Part shown: positions 26,867 to 36,740 of the stretch, in pieces | Layout: each line of letters begins with the position of its first letter | How positions within the stretch are numbered: the stretch's first letter is position 1 | Assembly: GCA_902727935.1 (NCBI GenBank) | Contig: CACVAX010000012.1 | Coordinates: 1 to 46,366 of the forward strand | Source: an uncultured Sulfurovum sp. | Lineage (GTDB): Bacteria > Campylobacterota > Campylobacteria > Campylobacterales > Sulfurovaceae | DNA length: 46,366 nt | Direction: 5' to 3' | Program-made: the position numbers and the translations under genes | The notes under the pieces: generated by a model | Database searches by the model: none | The model's input: only the letters and a program-made list of their open reading frames with translations | Told to the model about the DNA's origin: nothing

Positions 26867-29641
26867 TTAAGCCTTTAGTTTCTCAACAACATCTTCACAA
26901 CGCTCACAAGCATGCTCTTCTGACGTTGAAGTATATCGCCAACATCTTGAACATTTTTCACCTGTTGCTTTATGAACGGTAAATGTTTTACCATCCACTT
27001 CAAAACTCGCTACTTGCTCACCTTCACAAGAAGTTTTAAGAGCAGAAACCATAAACCAATCTTCTAAATCTTTCGCTTCCGTAATTGGGAAAATGCTAAC
27101 GTCTCCAGCAATTTCAAGTTCTAGTGTCGCTTTAATCAGCTTCTCTTTTTTCAACTTATCAATCGCTTCTGAAAATTTAACTCTACCCTCTTTTAACAAT
27201 GTGTCATCAAAAGCAGCAGCTACTTCTGGAACTGGCTCATACACTACATCAAATACAGACTCCATGTCACCTTTGAAAATAGCCGGTGCGTAATCTAAGA
27301 TTTCATCACAAGTATAAGTAAGTACTGGTGCAACAAGTCCCATCAGTGCTTTTGCCATTACTACCATAGCTGACTGTGTTGAACGTCTAATGGCTCCGTT
27401 TTGTTCATCACAATAAAGTCTGTCTTTAGTGATGTCCATGTAAACACCTGACAGGTCATTAGTAATGAAGTTGTTCAATGTTGCAAAACCACGTAAAAAG
27501 TCATACTCGTCAAATGAATTTTTAACGGATGCAAAAACTTCACCTGCACGTCCAAGTACCCAACGATCAATCTCACCGTATTCACTAGGCTCAACTACAG
27601 CTTCTAAACCTTCAACATTTGCTAGTAAAAATCTAAATGTATTTCTTAGTTTTCTATACTGCTCTGCTGTTTGCTGTAAAATTCCATCTGAAATTTTTAA
27701 GTCATGTTGATAGTCTGAAAGTGCTACCCATAGACGTAAAATCTCTGAACCATACTGTTTAATCACTTTGTCTGGAGCGACTACGTTACCCTTTGACTTC
27801 GACATTTTTTCACCCTTGGCATCAACTGTGAAACCATGAGTAATCAACGTTTTGTACGGTGACTTTTGGTGAACAGCTGACGAAAGAAGTAAAGAAGATT
27901 GGAACCAACCTCTGTGTTGATCTGAACCTTCAAGGTAAAGTGATGCTGGGTATTCACCTGCATCGTAGTTACCAGACTCTAAAACAGCATTCCATGTTGA
28001 ACCTGAATCAAACCATACGTCTAAAATATCACTAAGCTTTTCAAGCTCATCTGCTTTGTACTCACATTCTGGGTGAAGAAGTTCTGCAATTTTCATTTCA
28101 TACCAAACATCGGTACCTTTTTCTTCAAAGATATTCGCTACATAGTCAAGTACTTTTTCATCAAAAATTACTTCTTTGGTTGCTTTTACTCTAAAGAACG
28201 CTATTGGCACACCCCAAGAACGCTGACGAGAAATACACCAGTCTGGTCTACCCTCTACCATAGGCTTTAATCTATTGGCTGACGTTTTAGGAATGAAATT
28301 TACATCATCAAGTGAAGAAAGTGCTGCTTCTCTCAATGTCTCTTCTGATCCACTTGGCTTGTCATCTACTGAAATAAACCATTGGTTTGTTGCTCTGTAG
28401 ATTAGTGGTTTTTTTGTTCGCCAACAGTGTGGGTATGAGTGCGTAAACTTCCCTACTTTAAGTAAAGAATCACCAAGAAGCTCTAAAATAGGCTCATTGG
28501 CTTTGAAAATATGCATTCCCACAAACTCATCTGCATTTGGAAGTAAGTTTAAACCTTTTACCGATTCATCATAACATCCACGCTCATCAACTGGCATAAG
28601 TACTTCTAAACCGTTAGCAAGTCCAACTTTGTAGTCATCCTCACCATGTCCTGGAGCTGTATGAACACACCCTGTACCACCGTCCATTAGAACGTGATCA
28701 CCAAGAACAATCTTAGAGCTTCGTCCATTTAAAGGGTTAATAGCTAAAAGCCCTTCTAACTCAGTTACTGCAATTTTACGGCTTGAATGTCCTGCTACCA
28801 CACCCTCTTCGATCATGGCATCATAACGTGCTTCAGCAACAATGTGTCCATGTTCACCAAGTACATACATCTCTTCTGGATTAAGAGCAATACCTGTGTT
28901 TGAAGGTAATGTCCAAGGAGTAGTTGTCCAAATAACCACACCAGCAGCACCATCAATTCCAAGTTTTTCTTTTGCCATGTCTGAAAGCTCAAAGTTAACG
29001 TACATTGTGTAGTCTTCTTTGTCTTCGTACTCTACCTCTGCATCAGCCAAGGCAGTTCTAGCAGCCCATGACCAAAAAATAGGTTTATGACGCTCTACCA
29101 AAAGACCTTTTTTAGCTACTTCACAGAGTGTTCTGTAAATATTTGCCTCAAATTTAAAGTCCATAGTAATATACGGATTTTCCCAATCAGCCATAATACC
29201 TAACTGTTTGAAACCTTTTTTCTGACCTGTTACGGCTTTTTCAGCTGTGATTCTACAGATTTCTCTAAATTTGGAAACGGAAAGGGTCTCTTTTTTAGCT
29301 GTACCCATTTTGTCTTCCACTTTTTGCTCAATTGGAAGACCATGACAATCCCAACCCGGAATCATTCGTACTGATTTACCTTGGAAATAGTTGTATTTTA
29401 AAATAATGTCTTTTAGTGTTTTATTCAAAGCATGACCAATATGAATATCACCATTTGCATACGGAGGGCCATCGTGAAGGGTAAACATTTCAGCACCTTC
29501 TCTTTTTGCCTTCATCTGCTCATATAGTCCATCATCGTACCATTTCTGATAACGTTTTGGCTCATTGTTCGGTAAATTTCCTCTCATTGGAAACTTCGTT
29601 TTTGGGAGTAATAATGTGTCTTTAAATTCCATTTTAGTCAT
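26867..29641 (-). CDS. ileS: Isoleucyl-tRNA synthetase
   Basis: A 924-residue class I synthetase. It has the HIGH motif at residues 67-70 (GDIHIGHALNK), the editing (CP1) domain with TTPWTLPSNTGIALNP, the KMSKS loop GEKMSKSKGN and an anticodon-binding domain. The C-terminal zinc finger KCSRCWRY/CERC is typical of bacterial eubacterial-type IleRS. The length is standard. The start at 29641 (MTKMEF) may alternatively be the second ATG three codons later. It is followed immediately by a 38-codon membrane gene. Confidence 0.97.
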   Translation of the reverse strand: MTKMEFKDTLLLPKTKFPMRGNLPNNEPKRYQKWYDDGLYEQMKAKREGAEMFTLHDGPPYANGDIHIGHALNKTLKDIILKYNYFQGKSVRMIPGWDCHGLPIEQKVEDKMGTAKKETLSVSKFREICRITAEKAVTGQKKGFKQLGIMADWENPYITMDFKFEANIYRTLCEVAKKGLLVERHKPIFWSWAARTALADAEVEYEDKEDYTMYVNFELSDMAKEKLGIDGAAGVVIWTTTPWTLPSNTGIALNPEEMYVLGEHGHIVAEARYDAMIEEGVVAGHSSRKIAVTELEGLLAINPLNGRSSKIVLGDHVLMDGGTGCVHTAPGHGEDDYKVGLANGLEVLMPVDERGCYDESVKGLNLLPNADEFVGMHIFKANEPILELLGDSLLKVGKFTHSYPHCWRTKKPLIYRATNQWFISVDDKPSGSEETLREAALSSLDDVNFIPKTSANRLKPMVEGRPDWCISRQRSWGVPIAFFRVKATKEVIFDEKVLDYVANIFEEKGTDVWYEMKIAELLHPECEYKADELEKLSDILDVWFDSGSTWNAVLESGNYDAGEYPASLYLEGSDQHRGWFQSSLLLSSAVHQKSPYKTLITHGFTVDAKGEKMSKSKGNVVAPDKVIKQYGSEILRLWVALSDYQHDLKISDGILQQTAEQYRKLRNTFRFLLANVEGLEAVVEPSEYGEIDRWVLGRAGEVFASVKNSFDEYDFLRGFATLNNFITNDLSGVYMDITKDRLYCDEQNGAIRRSTQSAMVVMAKALMGLVAPVLTYTCDEILDYAPAIFKGDMESVFDVVYEPVPEVAAAFDDTLLKEGRVKFSEAIDKLKKEKLIKATLELEIAGDVSIFPITEAKDLEDWFMVSALKTSCEGEQVASFEVDGKTFTVHKATGEKCSRCWRYTSTSEEHACERCEDVVEKLKA

Positions 29642-29706
29642 GCCTTATCTAAATATTGGCGAAATTATAGCTAAAAGTTGTTGTGGCTCTTATAAAGCAA
29701 AATATT

Positions 29707-30999
29707 TTAAGCTGACTTTGATGAAAAAGCATCTTTAGTAGCTTCAACCTCATCCAATTTATGTAAAAGCTCTATACAAGACTTAGCCAAGGCACTTGCT
29801 AATTGAGGGGGAACAGCATTACCAACATGCTCACATCTTTTAGTATGACTACCAAAAAACTTATAATCTAAAGGAAATCCTGTAATCATGGCTGCTTCAC
29901 GTACACTAATGGAACGATGTGCTTTAGGATGAACTGGAAAGTTACTGTGTCCGGGAACAAGTGTAGGGCTGGGTTTGTCTCCATGAAGTCGCATGGTACT
30001 GCCTCTTGAATAAAACTTACTAATCTTCAAATGTGCAGGAAGCTTCTCAATATTTTTAGCAATATTCTCACCTTCTGGAATATACTTAAATCGTTCAATG
30101 GTTTTAGGAGCATGATTCATTGGCTTATTGTCAATATCGTCTTCATTCTCATAATCAATTAATGCAAGTGCCGAATTAACCGTATTTGGTTTTTTAAACT
30201 TCTCATCTTTTAATCCTTTATCTAAATTTCTCATTAACGACTCATCCATATAAATCGGTTTTGGAAAATTAAAAACTCCTTCGATGTCTCCTCTAACTGC
30301 AACAATAATAATTCTCTCACGTTTCGTACTTGAACCATACCATGCTACATTCAAGACTTTATGAGAAACACGATACCCTATTCTCTCATACATGGTATAA
30401 ATATCTTCCAAAACAGAAACAAAATATCCTTGATTTTCTAAATCCTCTAAGATACTCTCTTTCTTTTTACGTAATAATTTTCCTTGTTCTTCAATCTCAG
30501 GCGTAAGATTATTTTCTTTTCTTAACTTCGCTTTTAAGCCCTTAAATTTTTCTAACTCTTTCCAAATCTTCTTTAACTGCTAAGGGAGTATCTAAAGAAA
30601 GAACTTTAGCATTCATAATACCAGGTACATTTTCAATTAAACTAATTTTTGGTTGTACTTCTTCTATTAATTCTATTTGCTTATGATAAAAATAGTTTCG
30701 TTCATCATGAGGAGACCTTTCTCCTGCTAATGAAAACCCTTTACAAACAATTCCACCAAAAAAGACATCTAACTCACCTTATTTCATTTTGGTTTTCGTT
30801 AATAAATCTTTTGGGTTAATATCTAAAATAGAACGGTTATCAACATATGCTGTCTTTTTTATCTCTGAATTATTATAAGTTAAAGTTTCTAAACAAGTAC
30901 GTTCAATATCATTAACATATCTAGAAACAAAACCATTTTCACAAAAACCAATATGTGCCCACCAGCTCCTACAAATGTCTCAAAAATTGTATATGCCAT
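29707..30999 (-). pseudogene. Decayed DNA (cytosine-5) methyltransferase
   Basis: The ATG at 30999 has a good AAGGAG site and begins MAYTIFETFVGAGG (motif I). The frame then breaks by one missing base within the expected GGSHIGF. It continues as AHIGFCENGF to an in-frame TAA at 30779-30781, resumes with FFGGIVCKGFSLAGER (motif IV region with the catalytic Cys) and IENVPGI (motif VI), and shifts frame again near 30575. The last 234 codons (29707-30411) are open and carry motif VIII (STKRERIIIVAV), motif IX (RGSTMRLHGDKPSPTLV) and motif X (GNAVPP). With three lesions it should be inactive. No cognate restriction gene is seen beside it. Confidence 0.88.
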
Positions 31000-31049
31000 T
31001 ATAAACTCCTTAATAAATTATTATATTTTGCAATGTACGAATTAATCAA

Positions 31050-31066
31050 AACAGCAACACTCTGTT
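31050..31066 (-). terminator. Possible weak terminator after htpX
   Basis: AACAG/CTGTT 5-bp stem with a 7-base loop, 6 bp past the htpX stop on the minus strand, followed by TTGATTAATT. The stem is short and the T-run poor. Confidence 0.25.
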
Positions 31067-31071
31067 AACCT

Positions 31072-31902
31072 TTACTTCAACTTCTCCAACCTTTCAATTC
31101 TCTGTTCTGTACTTGGATGCGTACTAAAAAGCTGTTTCATTGAAAAATCTTTACCTGTAAATGGGTTAATAATAAACATGTGTGCCGTTTGAGGCTCTGC
31201 ATCATGCATTACCCTTCCACGTGCATAATGTTCAAGTTTACGTAACGCACTCTGTAACCACTCAGGGTGTCCTGTCATTTTCGCTGCCCCCTCATCGGCC
31301 ATAAACTCACGGTTTCGACTCACCGTCATTTGAATAATGGTCGCAGCCAAAGGCATAATAAACATCAATGCTATCATTATAATGGGATTGGGTCTATTCT
31401 CATTATTCCCTCCAAAAAACATCCCAAAGTTTGCCAACATGGCAATAGCCCCTGCCATGGTCGCTGTAATCGTTCCCACAAGCATGTCATAGTGTTTAAT
31501 ATGACTTAACTCATGGGCAATAACAGCTTCTACTTCCTCTTCATCTAACAGTTCAAGCAATCCTTCTGTAACGGCTACAACAGCATGTTCATAATCTCGT
31601 CCTGTGGCAAAAGCATTGGGTACATTATCAGGAATAATGTAAAGGGTTGGCATCGGTAAATTTGCTTTGGCTACCAATCTGTCCATAATCTCATACAATC
31701 CACGAGCAGATTTTCTACTAACAGGAACAGCATGATAATGTTTTAGCACCTGCTCATGACTGTAGTAATAAGCATAAAAATTCATTCCAATCGCAGCAAC
31801 AAAAGCGATTATCATCCCCATCTGACCAGCGATTAACCCTCCAAACCAAATAAAAAGAAGGGTTAACGCTGTCATGAGGGCATAGGTTTTAAACTGTTCC
31901 AT
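31072..31902 (-). CDS. htpX: Membrane zinc metalloprotease HtpX
   Basis: A 276-residue M48 protease that degrades misfolded inner-membrane proteins. It has two N-terminal helices (about 8-45), the zinc site HELSH (His130, Glu131, His134) and a third ligand Glu in [11 protein letters not shown]. Two further hydrophobic segments lie between them. It is the last gene of a stress operon after three small heat-shock protein genes (32-bp gap), which supports a role in heat or envelope stress. Confidence 0.93.
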   Translation of the reverse strand: MEQFKTYALMTALTLLFIWFGGLIAGQMGMIIAFVAAIGMNFYAYYYSHEQVLKHYHAVPVSRKSARGLYEIMDRLVAKANLPMPTLYIIPDNVPNAFATGRDYEHAVVAVTEGLLELLDEEEVEAVIAHELSHIKHYDMLVGTITATMAGAIAMLANFGMFFGGNNENRPNPIIMIALMFIMPLAATIIQMTVSRNREFMADEGAAKMTGHPEWLQSALRKLEHYARGRVMHDAEPQTAHMFIINPFTGKDFSMKQLFSTHPSTEQRIERLEKLK

Positions 31903-31934
31903 CTATTATCTCCTTATTTATCGTTGAGACTATT

Positions 31935-32435
31935 TTACTTTTTCTTAGGTATTTTAAGGGTTAAAACACCATTATTATAGGTACTTTTATAGGCATGTCC
32001 ATCAGCATCTTTAGGCAAGGTCATGCCTCGTTGTACCATACCCACCTTACGTTCTTGGTGAATAATTTTATCATCTTCTTTTTGCTCTTTACGTGCTTCA
32101 CTCTTTGCAACCACCTTGAGATAGTTATCATCTATCTCAATTTTGATACTCTCTTTGTCCATTCCAGCTAAATCCATTGTGAGTTCATAGGCTTCACCCG
32201 TATCAATCAAATCAGTATTGGGTGTAGCACTAAAAACTGTCGGAAAATCAAAATCCATTTTCATCTCTTTAAACATATCTTGATTAAACTGCTTAAACAC
32301 TTTATCCATATCTTGTTTTAATTGTTCAAAGTGTTGAAATATCGCATCATTTTTTTGTGTCATATTCATATCAGCATGACTCAAAATAGCAGAAAGCGTT
32401 ACCAGCATTGTTATTGGTACTAACTTTTTAAACAT
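31935..32435 (-). CDS. Exported small heat-shock protein (Hsp20 with signal peptide)
   Basis: A 166-residue protein. Residues 1-21 form a Sec signal peptide (FKKLVPITMLVTLSAILSHA), so the mature chaperone should work in the periplasm, unusual for Hsp20. After a Met- and Lys-rich helical N-terminal arm comes an alpha-crystallin domain: YELTMDLAGMDKESIKIEID, YLKVVAKSEARK, then MTLPKDADGHAYKSTYNNGVLTLKIPKK (given in parts: MTLPKDADG, NNGVLTLKIP). The C terminus has no I-x-I tail. It is third of three hsp20 genes, 15 bp after the second. Confidence 0.85.
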   Translation of the reverse strand: MFKKLVPITMLVTLSAILSHADMNMTQKNDAIFQHFEQLKQDMDKVFKQFNQDMFKEMKMDFDFPTVFSATPNTDLIDTGEAYELTMDLAGMDKESIKIEIDDNYLKVVAKSEARKEQKEDDKIIHQERKVGMVQRGMTLPKDADGHAYKSTYNNGVLTLKIPKKK

Positions 32436-32450
32436 AACTTTTTTCCTTTT

Positions 32451-32891
32451 TTATTTTATTGAAATATTACGGGCTTTTCGTGCTTCCTCTTTTTCCAAGG
32501 AGATATAAAGCCGTCCATCTTCATAATTGGCTGAAATTTTTTCTCTGTCCACATCTTTTGGTAAAACAAAGCTTCTTGAAATAAGCCCAAAGTTACTTTC
32601 ACATAAATAATAATCTTCTTCTTTTACTTCATTTTTTGTTTTTCTTATCGCATTTACGGTTAAATAGTCATCTTCTATTTTTAGCTCAATTTCACTTCTT
32701 TCCACCCCTGGTAAATCTATCTCAATATCATAGGTATCTGTTTTATGTTTCGCAAAATTTGCAAAAGGAAGATGCCTTGCAACATTTCCCAAAGTCTCTT
32801 TGGCTACTTCTACGCCTTTTTCAATTCCTTCTTCAACATCATTAACTATTTTTTTTGTATTATCCATAATTTTATCTTTGGTTGCACTCAT
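32451..32891 (-). CDS. Small heat-shock protein (Hsp20)
   Basis: A 146-residue cytoplasmic chaperone. A ~45-residue helical arm precedes a full alpha-crystallin domain: YDIEIDLPGVERSEIELKIE, YLTVNAIRK, RSFVLPKDVDREKISANYED and GRLYISLEKEE. It ends with ISIK, which supplies the I-x-I oligomerisation motif. It sits in the middle of the hsp20-hsp20-hsp20-htpX operon with 11- and 15-bp gaps. Unlike the next gene it has no signal peptide. Confidence 0.9.
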   Translation of the reverse strand: MSATKDKIMDNTKKIVNDVEEGIEKGVEVAKETLGNVARHLPFANFAKHKTDTYDIEIDLPGVERSEIELKIEDDYLTVNAIRKTKNEVKEEDYYLCESNFGLISRSFVLPKDVDREKISANYEDGRLYISLEKEEARKARNISIK

Positions 32892-32902
32892 CTTTCTCCC
32901 CT

Positions 32903-33283
32903 TTATTTAATTTCAATTTTTTTACTAGAGGTATCAATGTTTCCTGTATCTACTTTTTCAGGTAAGGTAAATGAACGTGAAAAGAGACCGTAGCGACTCT
33001 CAACTTTATGATAGTCTTCATCTTTAACCTCTTCCCTTACATTTCGTTCACCCGAAATCGTTAAAACATTTCCATCAACTTTAATCTCTACATCCTCTTT
33101 TTTAACCCCAGGGAGTTCCACTTCTATATGATAACTCGCTTCTGTTTCACGGGTATTAACTTTTGGACGAAAATCCATGATTTCTTGTTTATTTTGTTCT
33201 TCACTATAATTGTTAATAATCGCATTAACAAGGTCAAAACTTTTTCGTATATCATTAAATGGCTCATATCTTTTTGCTAACAT
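32903..33283 (-). CDS. Small heat-shock protein with shortened C terminus
   Basis: A 126-residue Hsp20, first gene of the stress operon. The alpha-crystallin domain starts normally (YHIEVELPGVKKEDVEIKVD, VLTISGERN, RSFTLPEKVD) but after DTGNI jumps directly to DTSSKKIEIK. The expected stretch with the DGVL strand and I/V-x-P-K end (about 25 residues) is missing without loss of frame. The protein keeps a terminal IEI that could act as I-x-I motif. Whether it still folds as a normal dimer is uncertain. No CIRCE, HAIR or clear sigma32 site is visible upstream. Confidence 0.85.
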   Translation of the reverse strand: MLAKRYEPFNDIRKSFDLVNAIINNYSEEQNKQEIMDFRPKVNTRETEASYHIEVELPGVKKEDVEIKVDGNVLTISGERNVREEVKDEDYHKVESRYGLFSRSFTLPEKVDTGNIDTSSKKIEIK

Positions 33284-33423
33284 GTTTATTCCTTAAAAAT
33301 TATTTTTTAAACCTACTGGCTTAAATATGCCAAAATTATAAAATAAATAAAAAATAAAAAATGCCACATTAGTTGCATTCAAAACTATTGTATAATGTTC
33401 CAAATTTATAGTAAGGAGTTCTA

Positions 33424-34302
33424 TTGCCCTATGTACTAAAACAATATGAGGTCATAAAAGCTGAAAAAATAGAAGATTTTTTAGTAAATTCTGCAAACTT
33501 ATCAGAAACATTCGCTCATAAACTCCTAAAAAAATGTAGAATAGTTGACCATAAAAAAAGACGTTTACAAAAGGGTCAAGTCGTTAAGAGTGGGTATGTA
33601 GAGATTTTAATTTTTGAAGCCATTACAAAAGGCTTAATCCCACTCTTTCAAACGGAACATTTTGCACTTTTTGACAAACCCTCAGGCTTACTTGTCCACC
33701 CTACCACACGTTCTACCAAGTACACCCTGTTAGATGAAATACGCTACCAATTTGGAGATGAAGCCAATTTAGTTCATAGAATAGATGCTGAAACATCAGG
33801 ATTGGTACTTGTCTCTAAAAATGCTTATGCTCAATATGTACTCCAAGAGATGTTTGCTAAAAAAGAGTTTGTTAAAAAGTATCAAGCAGTGGTAGAAAAC
33901 GAGATAAAAGAAGATATTTTAATTGACAAAAAAATTAGTCCATCTAATGGTCTCATTGATTTAAAAATGCAAACTTCCCCCAAAGGAAAAGAGTCTCGCA
34001 CCCTAATACACCCAATAAATTATAATAAAGAGAAAAACCAAACCTTAGTAGAAGCCATACCCTACACTGGAAGACAACACCAAATAAGAGTACATTTAGA
34101 TTCTATTGAGCACAGAATTGTAGGTGACCCTATTTATGGGCTTGATGAAAGTTTTGTAGATGACTTTTTAAATCATAAAATAGAAAATAACGAACGCATA
34201 AAAATAACAGGAGCTTCTAGGTTAATGCTACATGCTTATTATTTAGAGTTTACGTTTTTAAATAGAACCTATAAGTTTTGTTCTAAGCAAGAGTTTTATT
34301 AA
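33424..34302 (+). CDS. RluA-family 23S/tRNA pseudouridine synthase
   Basis: A 292-residue enzyme that isomerises uridine to pseudouridine in rRNA or tRNA. Residues ~15-62 look like an S4-type RNA-binding domain. The catalytic domain has HRIDAETSGLVLV with the nucleophile Asp121, then PYTGRQHQIRVHL and GDPIYG, all typical of RluA/RluC/RluD. Which position it modifies cannot be told. The start is TTG at 33424, five bases after AAGGAG. It is convergent with the Crp-family gene (11-bp gap), with no hairpin between. Confidence 0.88.
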   Translation: MPYVLKQYEVIKAEKIEDFLVNSANLSETFAHKLLKKCRIVDHKKRRLQKGQVVKSGYVEILIFEAITKGLIPLFQTEHFALFDKPSGLLVHPTTRSTKYTLLDEIRYQFGDEANLVHRIDAETSGLVLVSKNAYAQYVLQEMFAKKEFVKKYQAVVENEIKEDILIDKKISPSNGLIDLKMQTSPKGKESRTLIHPINYNKEKNQTLVEAIPYTGRQHQIRVHLDSIEHRIVGDPIYGLDESFVDDFLNHKIENNERIKITGASRLMLHAYYLEFTFLNRTYKFCSKQEFY

Positions 34303-34313
34303 ATAAGCACAAC

Positions 34314-34991
34314 TCAATTCAAAAACAACTGCTCCGAATTTTCAAGCAGTTTCTTGACATCTTTAACATAAATATTTTTACGTTTATTTTCAATTATTTG
34401 GTCGGATTCCAAATCTTTTAAATGGCGTTCTACCACATTACGCACCGTGCCCAAAAGTTTTGCAATTTCAGTTTTAGAGAGGTTTTGAAGTAGTTGATAA
34501 TAGTGTTCATCGTTAGGATTCATATTTTGAAGAAGCAATTTAGAGAGACGTTCAGAGGTAGAATGAAGCGACAAATCACTCGCTAACTCTTCAGTATGAC
34601 GCATTTGAGAAGCTATGTAAGGAAAAAAATGTTGATTAAACTGTTCATTAGTTTTTAACCACTCACGAACTTTTTCCATAGGAAGTTCTAGTGCTTCAGA
34701 ATTCTCTATCACCTCATACAAAACATCATGAGCTTTTCCATCCAGTAAAATCAAAGTATCAAACATATCCCCAGCTCTATAAACAAACAGTGTCTGCTCT
34801 TTCGCATTTTCAATGTTCATTTGAAAACTTTTGATTTTACCTTTGAGAACAATGTAAAAAAAATTAGAGAGTTCACCATCAAGAAAAGGGGTCTCTTTCT
34901 TTTTAAACGACACAACTTTTCCATATTTAAAAAATTGTTGTTCAAAATTTTGGTCTAACTCATTAAATATTTCAATGTCGTACTCTTTCAT
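34314..34991 (-). CDS. Crp/Fnr-family transcription regulator without Fe-S cysteines
   Basis: A 225-residue regulator. Residues 20-130 form a cyclic-nucleotide-type beta-roll (LKGKIKSFQMN, FVYRAGDMFDTLILLDGK). A long dimer helix follows, then a winged HTH in LSKTEIAKLLGTVRNVVERH. There is no cysteine in the protein, so it is not an FNR oxygen sensor, and the cAMP-contact residues are not evident. The ligand is unknown. It is 35 bp after purE on the same strand with its own AAGGAAAG site. Confidence 0.85.
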   Translation of the reverse strand: MKEYDIEIFNELDQNFEQQFFKYGKVVSFKKKETPFLDGELSNFFYIVLKGKIKSFQMNIENAKEQTLFVYRAGDMFDTLILLDGKAHDVLYEVIENSEALELPMEKVREWLKTNEQFNQHFFPYIASQMRHTEELASDLSLHSTSERLSKLLLQNMNPNDEHYYQLLQNLSKTEIAKLLGTVRNVVERHLKDLESDQIIENKRKNIYVKDVKKLLENSEQLFLN

Positions 34992-35026
34992 TTACTTGCT
35001 CTTTCCTTCACTATAATGCATAAAAA

Positions 35027-35551
35027 TTATTTTGCCATCTCTTTTAAGTACTTTTTATATTCAACTTTTTTTAATTTTTTAACTTTTTTACCAACCTCTT
35101 TGCCCATATTATTTTTATAGTCCGTAATCTTTGCTCTAAGAGAAGCATCTGAAGCACCAATAATTTGTGTGGCTAAAATCCCAGCATTTTTTGCCCCATT
35201 AATCGCGACTGTAGCTACAGGAACGCCACCTGGCATCTGTACAATAGACAAAAGTGAATCCATACCATCTAAAGCAGAAGTTCTCACAGGAACGCCAATA
35301 ACAGGTAACGGCGTTAAGGAAGCCACCATACCTGGTAAATGGGCAGCCCCACCAGCCCCAGCAACAATTACTTGTAAACCACGCTCTTCAGCTGTTTTAG
35401 AATACTCAACCAACTTATCAGGTGTTCTGTGTGCTGAAACAATGTCAACTTCATACGCTACACCAAATGTTTCACAGATCTCAATGGCAGCAGCCATCAC
35501 AGGTAAGTCTGAATCAGACCCCATAATAATTCCAACTAATGCTTTACTCAT
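35027..35551 (-). CDS. purE: N5-carboxyaminoimidazole ribonucleotide mutase
   Basis: A 174-residue class I PurE that moves the carboxyl group from N5-CAIR to C4 in purine synthesis. Visible motifs are [10 protein letters not shown] (10-19), SAHRTPDKL with the catalytic His41, and [20 protein letters not shown]. It overlaps purK by 4 bp. A Lys-rich tail of ~25 residues follows the core. Confidence 0.95.
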   Translation of the reverse strand: MSKALVGIIMGSDSDLPVMAAAIEICETFGVAYEVDIVSAHRTPDKLVEYSKTAEERGLQVIVAGAGGAAHLPGMVASLTPLPVIGVPVRTSALDGMDSLLSIVQMPGGVPVATVAINGAKNAGILATQIIGASDASLRAKITDYKNNMGKEVGKKVKKLKKVEYKKYLKEMAK

Positions 35552-36699
35552 ATTTTTTTGCTTCCTTTAACTTTTAAAATTTTTTTTGCTTTATTTGCTT
35601 TTGCTAAGGCTTCATCAATGTCATCATCTAACACAGTAATGTGTCCCATTTTTCGAAAAGGCTTCGTAAATGTTTTACCATAAAAATGAAACGATAACTC
35701 TGGAATCTCTAAGGCATCATGAATCCCCTCAATAAAAGGTTCTCCTTCATAGCCCTCTTCACCCAACAGATTAATCATAACAGAAGGAGAGAGCAGTTTG
35801 GTTGAACCCAGTGGTAGATTGGTCACAGCACGAATAATCTGTTCAAATTGAGAAGTCGCACATGCTTCCACCGTATAATGTCCAGAGTTATGAGGTCTTG
35901 GGGCAATCTCATTGACCAAAACTTCACCACTTTGTGTTAAAAATAGCTCAACCCCAAATATTCCTACCCCTTCAAGAACTTGAATGGATTTTTCAGAGAT
36001 TTCAATCACTTTGGCTTCAAGTGCTTTAGAAATCTTTGCAGGCGCCATTACCGAGTCACAAATATTAACCCGATCATCAAAAAGCATCTCCACAACAGGA
36101 TAGGATGTCACTTCACCTTCCATATTTCTAGCCACAATAACAGCCAACTCTTTGTCAATCTCTATCAACTCTTCAATAAAAGAATCACTTTGAATGGCAT
36201 GGGGAATATCAGCTTCGGATTTAAGCATCATCACCCCTTTGCCATCATAACCATCTCGTTTTGTTTTTTGAATCACAGGAAATCCAAAACTGGCTAAATC
36301 TTGCTCTGAAAGTACATTTTTATATTTTGGTACAGGAATACCTTCTTTATCTAAAAGCTTTTTTTGTTCATATTTATTTTGAATCAGTTCAATGACATAA
36401 GGAGAAGGGTGAATCACATGCCCATGATCATAAAGCTTTTTTAAAATAGAAGTCTCCACATGTTCCAGCTCAAAAGTCGTTACATCGGTCTCTTGAACCA
36501 ACTGTTCGAGCTTCTCAACATCATGGAAACCTCCCATGATGTGTTTGTCTGAAACTTGTGCTGCAGGACAGTTGAAGGTTGGGTCTAAAATGGTGACATG
36601 AAAGCCCATTTTTTTAGCTTTTTGGGACATAATTTTTCCCAATTGCCCCCCACCAATAATGCCTAGTTTTAAACTAGAATAATTAAAATTTTTATCCAT
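35548..36699 (-). CDS. purK: N5-carboxyaminoimidazole ribonucleotide synthase
   Basis: A 383-residue ATP-grasp enzyme that makes N5-CAIR from AIR, bicarbonate and ATP. It starts [19 protein letters not shown], has [16 protein letters not shown] (ATP loop), [20 protein letters not shown] with Mg-binding Glu and Asn, and [16 protein letters not shown]. Its stop overlaps the purE start by 4 bp, so purK-purE are coupled. It lies 41 bp after the biotin carboxylase gene on the same strand, so co-transcription is possible. Confidence 0.95.
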   Translation of the reverse strand: MDKNFNYSSLKLGIIGGGQLGKIMSQKAKKMGFHVTILDPTFNCPAAQVSDKHIMGGFHDVEKLEQLVQETDVTTFELEHVETSILKKLYDHGHVIHPSPYVIELIQNKYEQKKLLDKEGIPVPKYKNVLSEQDLASFGFPVIQKTKRDGYDGKGVMMLKSEADIPHAIQSDSFIEELIEIDKELAVIVARNMEGEVTSYPVVEMLFDDRVNICDSVMAPAKISKALEAKVIEISEKSIQVLEGVGIFGVELFLTQSGEVLVNEIAPRPHNSGHYTVEACATSQFEQIIRAVTNLPLGSTKLLSPSVMINLLGEEGYEGEPFIEGIHDALEIPELSFHFYGKTFTKPFRKMGHITVLDDDIDEALAKANKAKKILKVKGSKKI

Positions 36700-36740
36700 A
36701 ATGCTCTCTTTAAGAAGTATTCAGAAATTTTAACCTAATT

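Noticed and set aside
33284-33423. Heat-shock control site (CIRCE, HAIR) upstream of the hsp20 operon.
   Set aside because: Only a weak TGGC-N8-GCCA palindrome is present; neither known consensus is seen.
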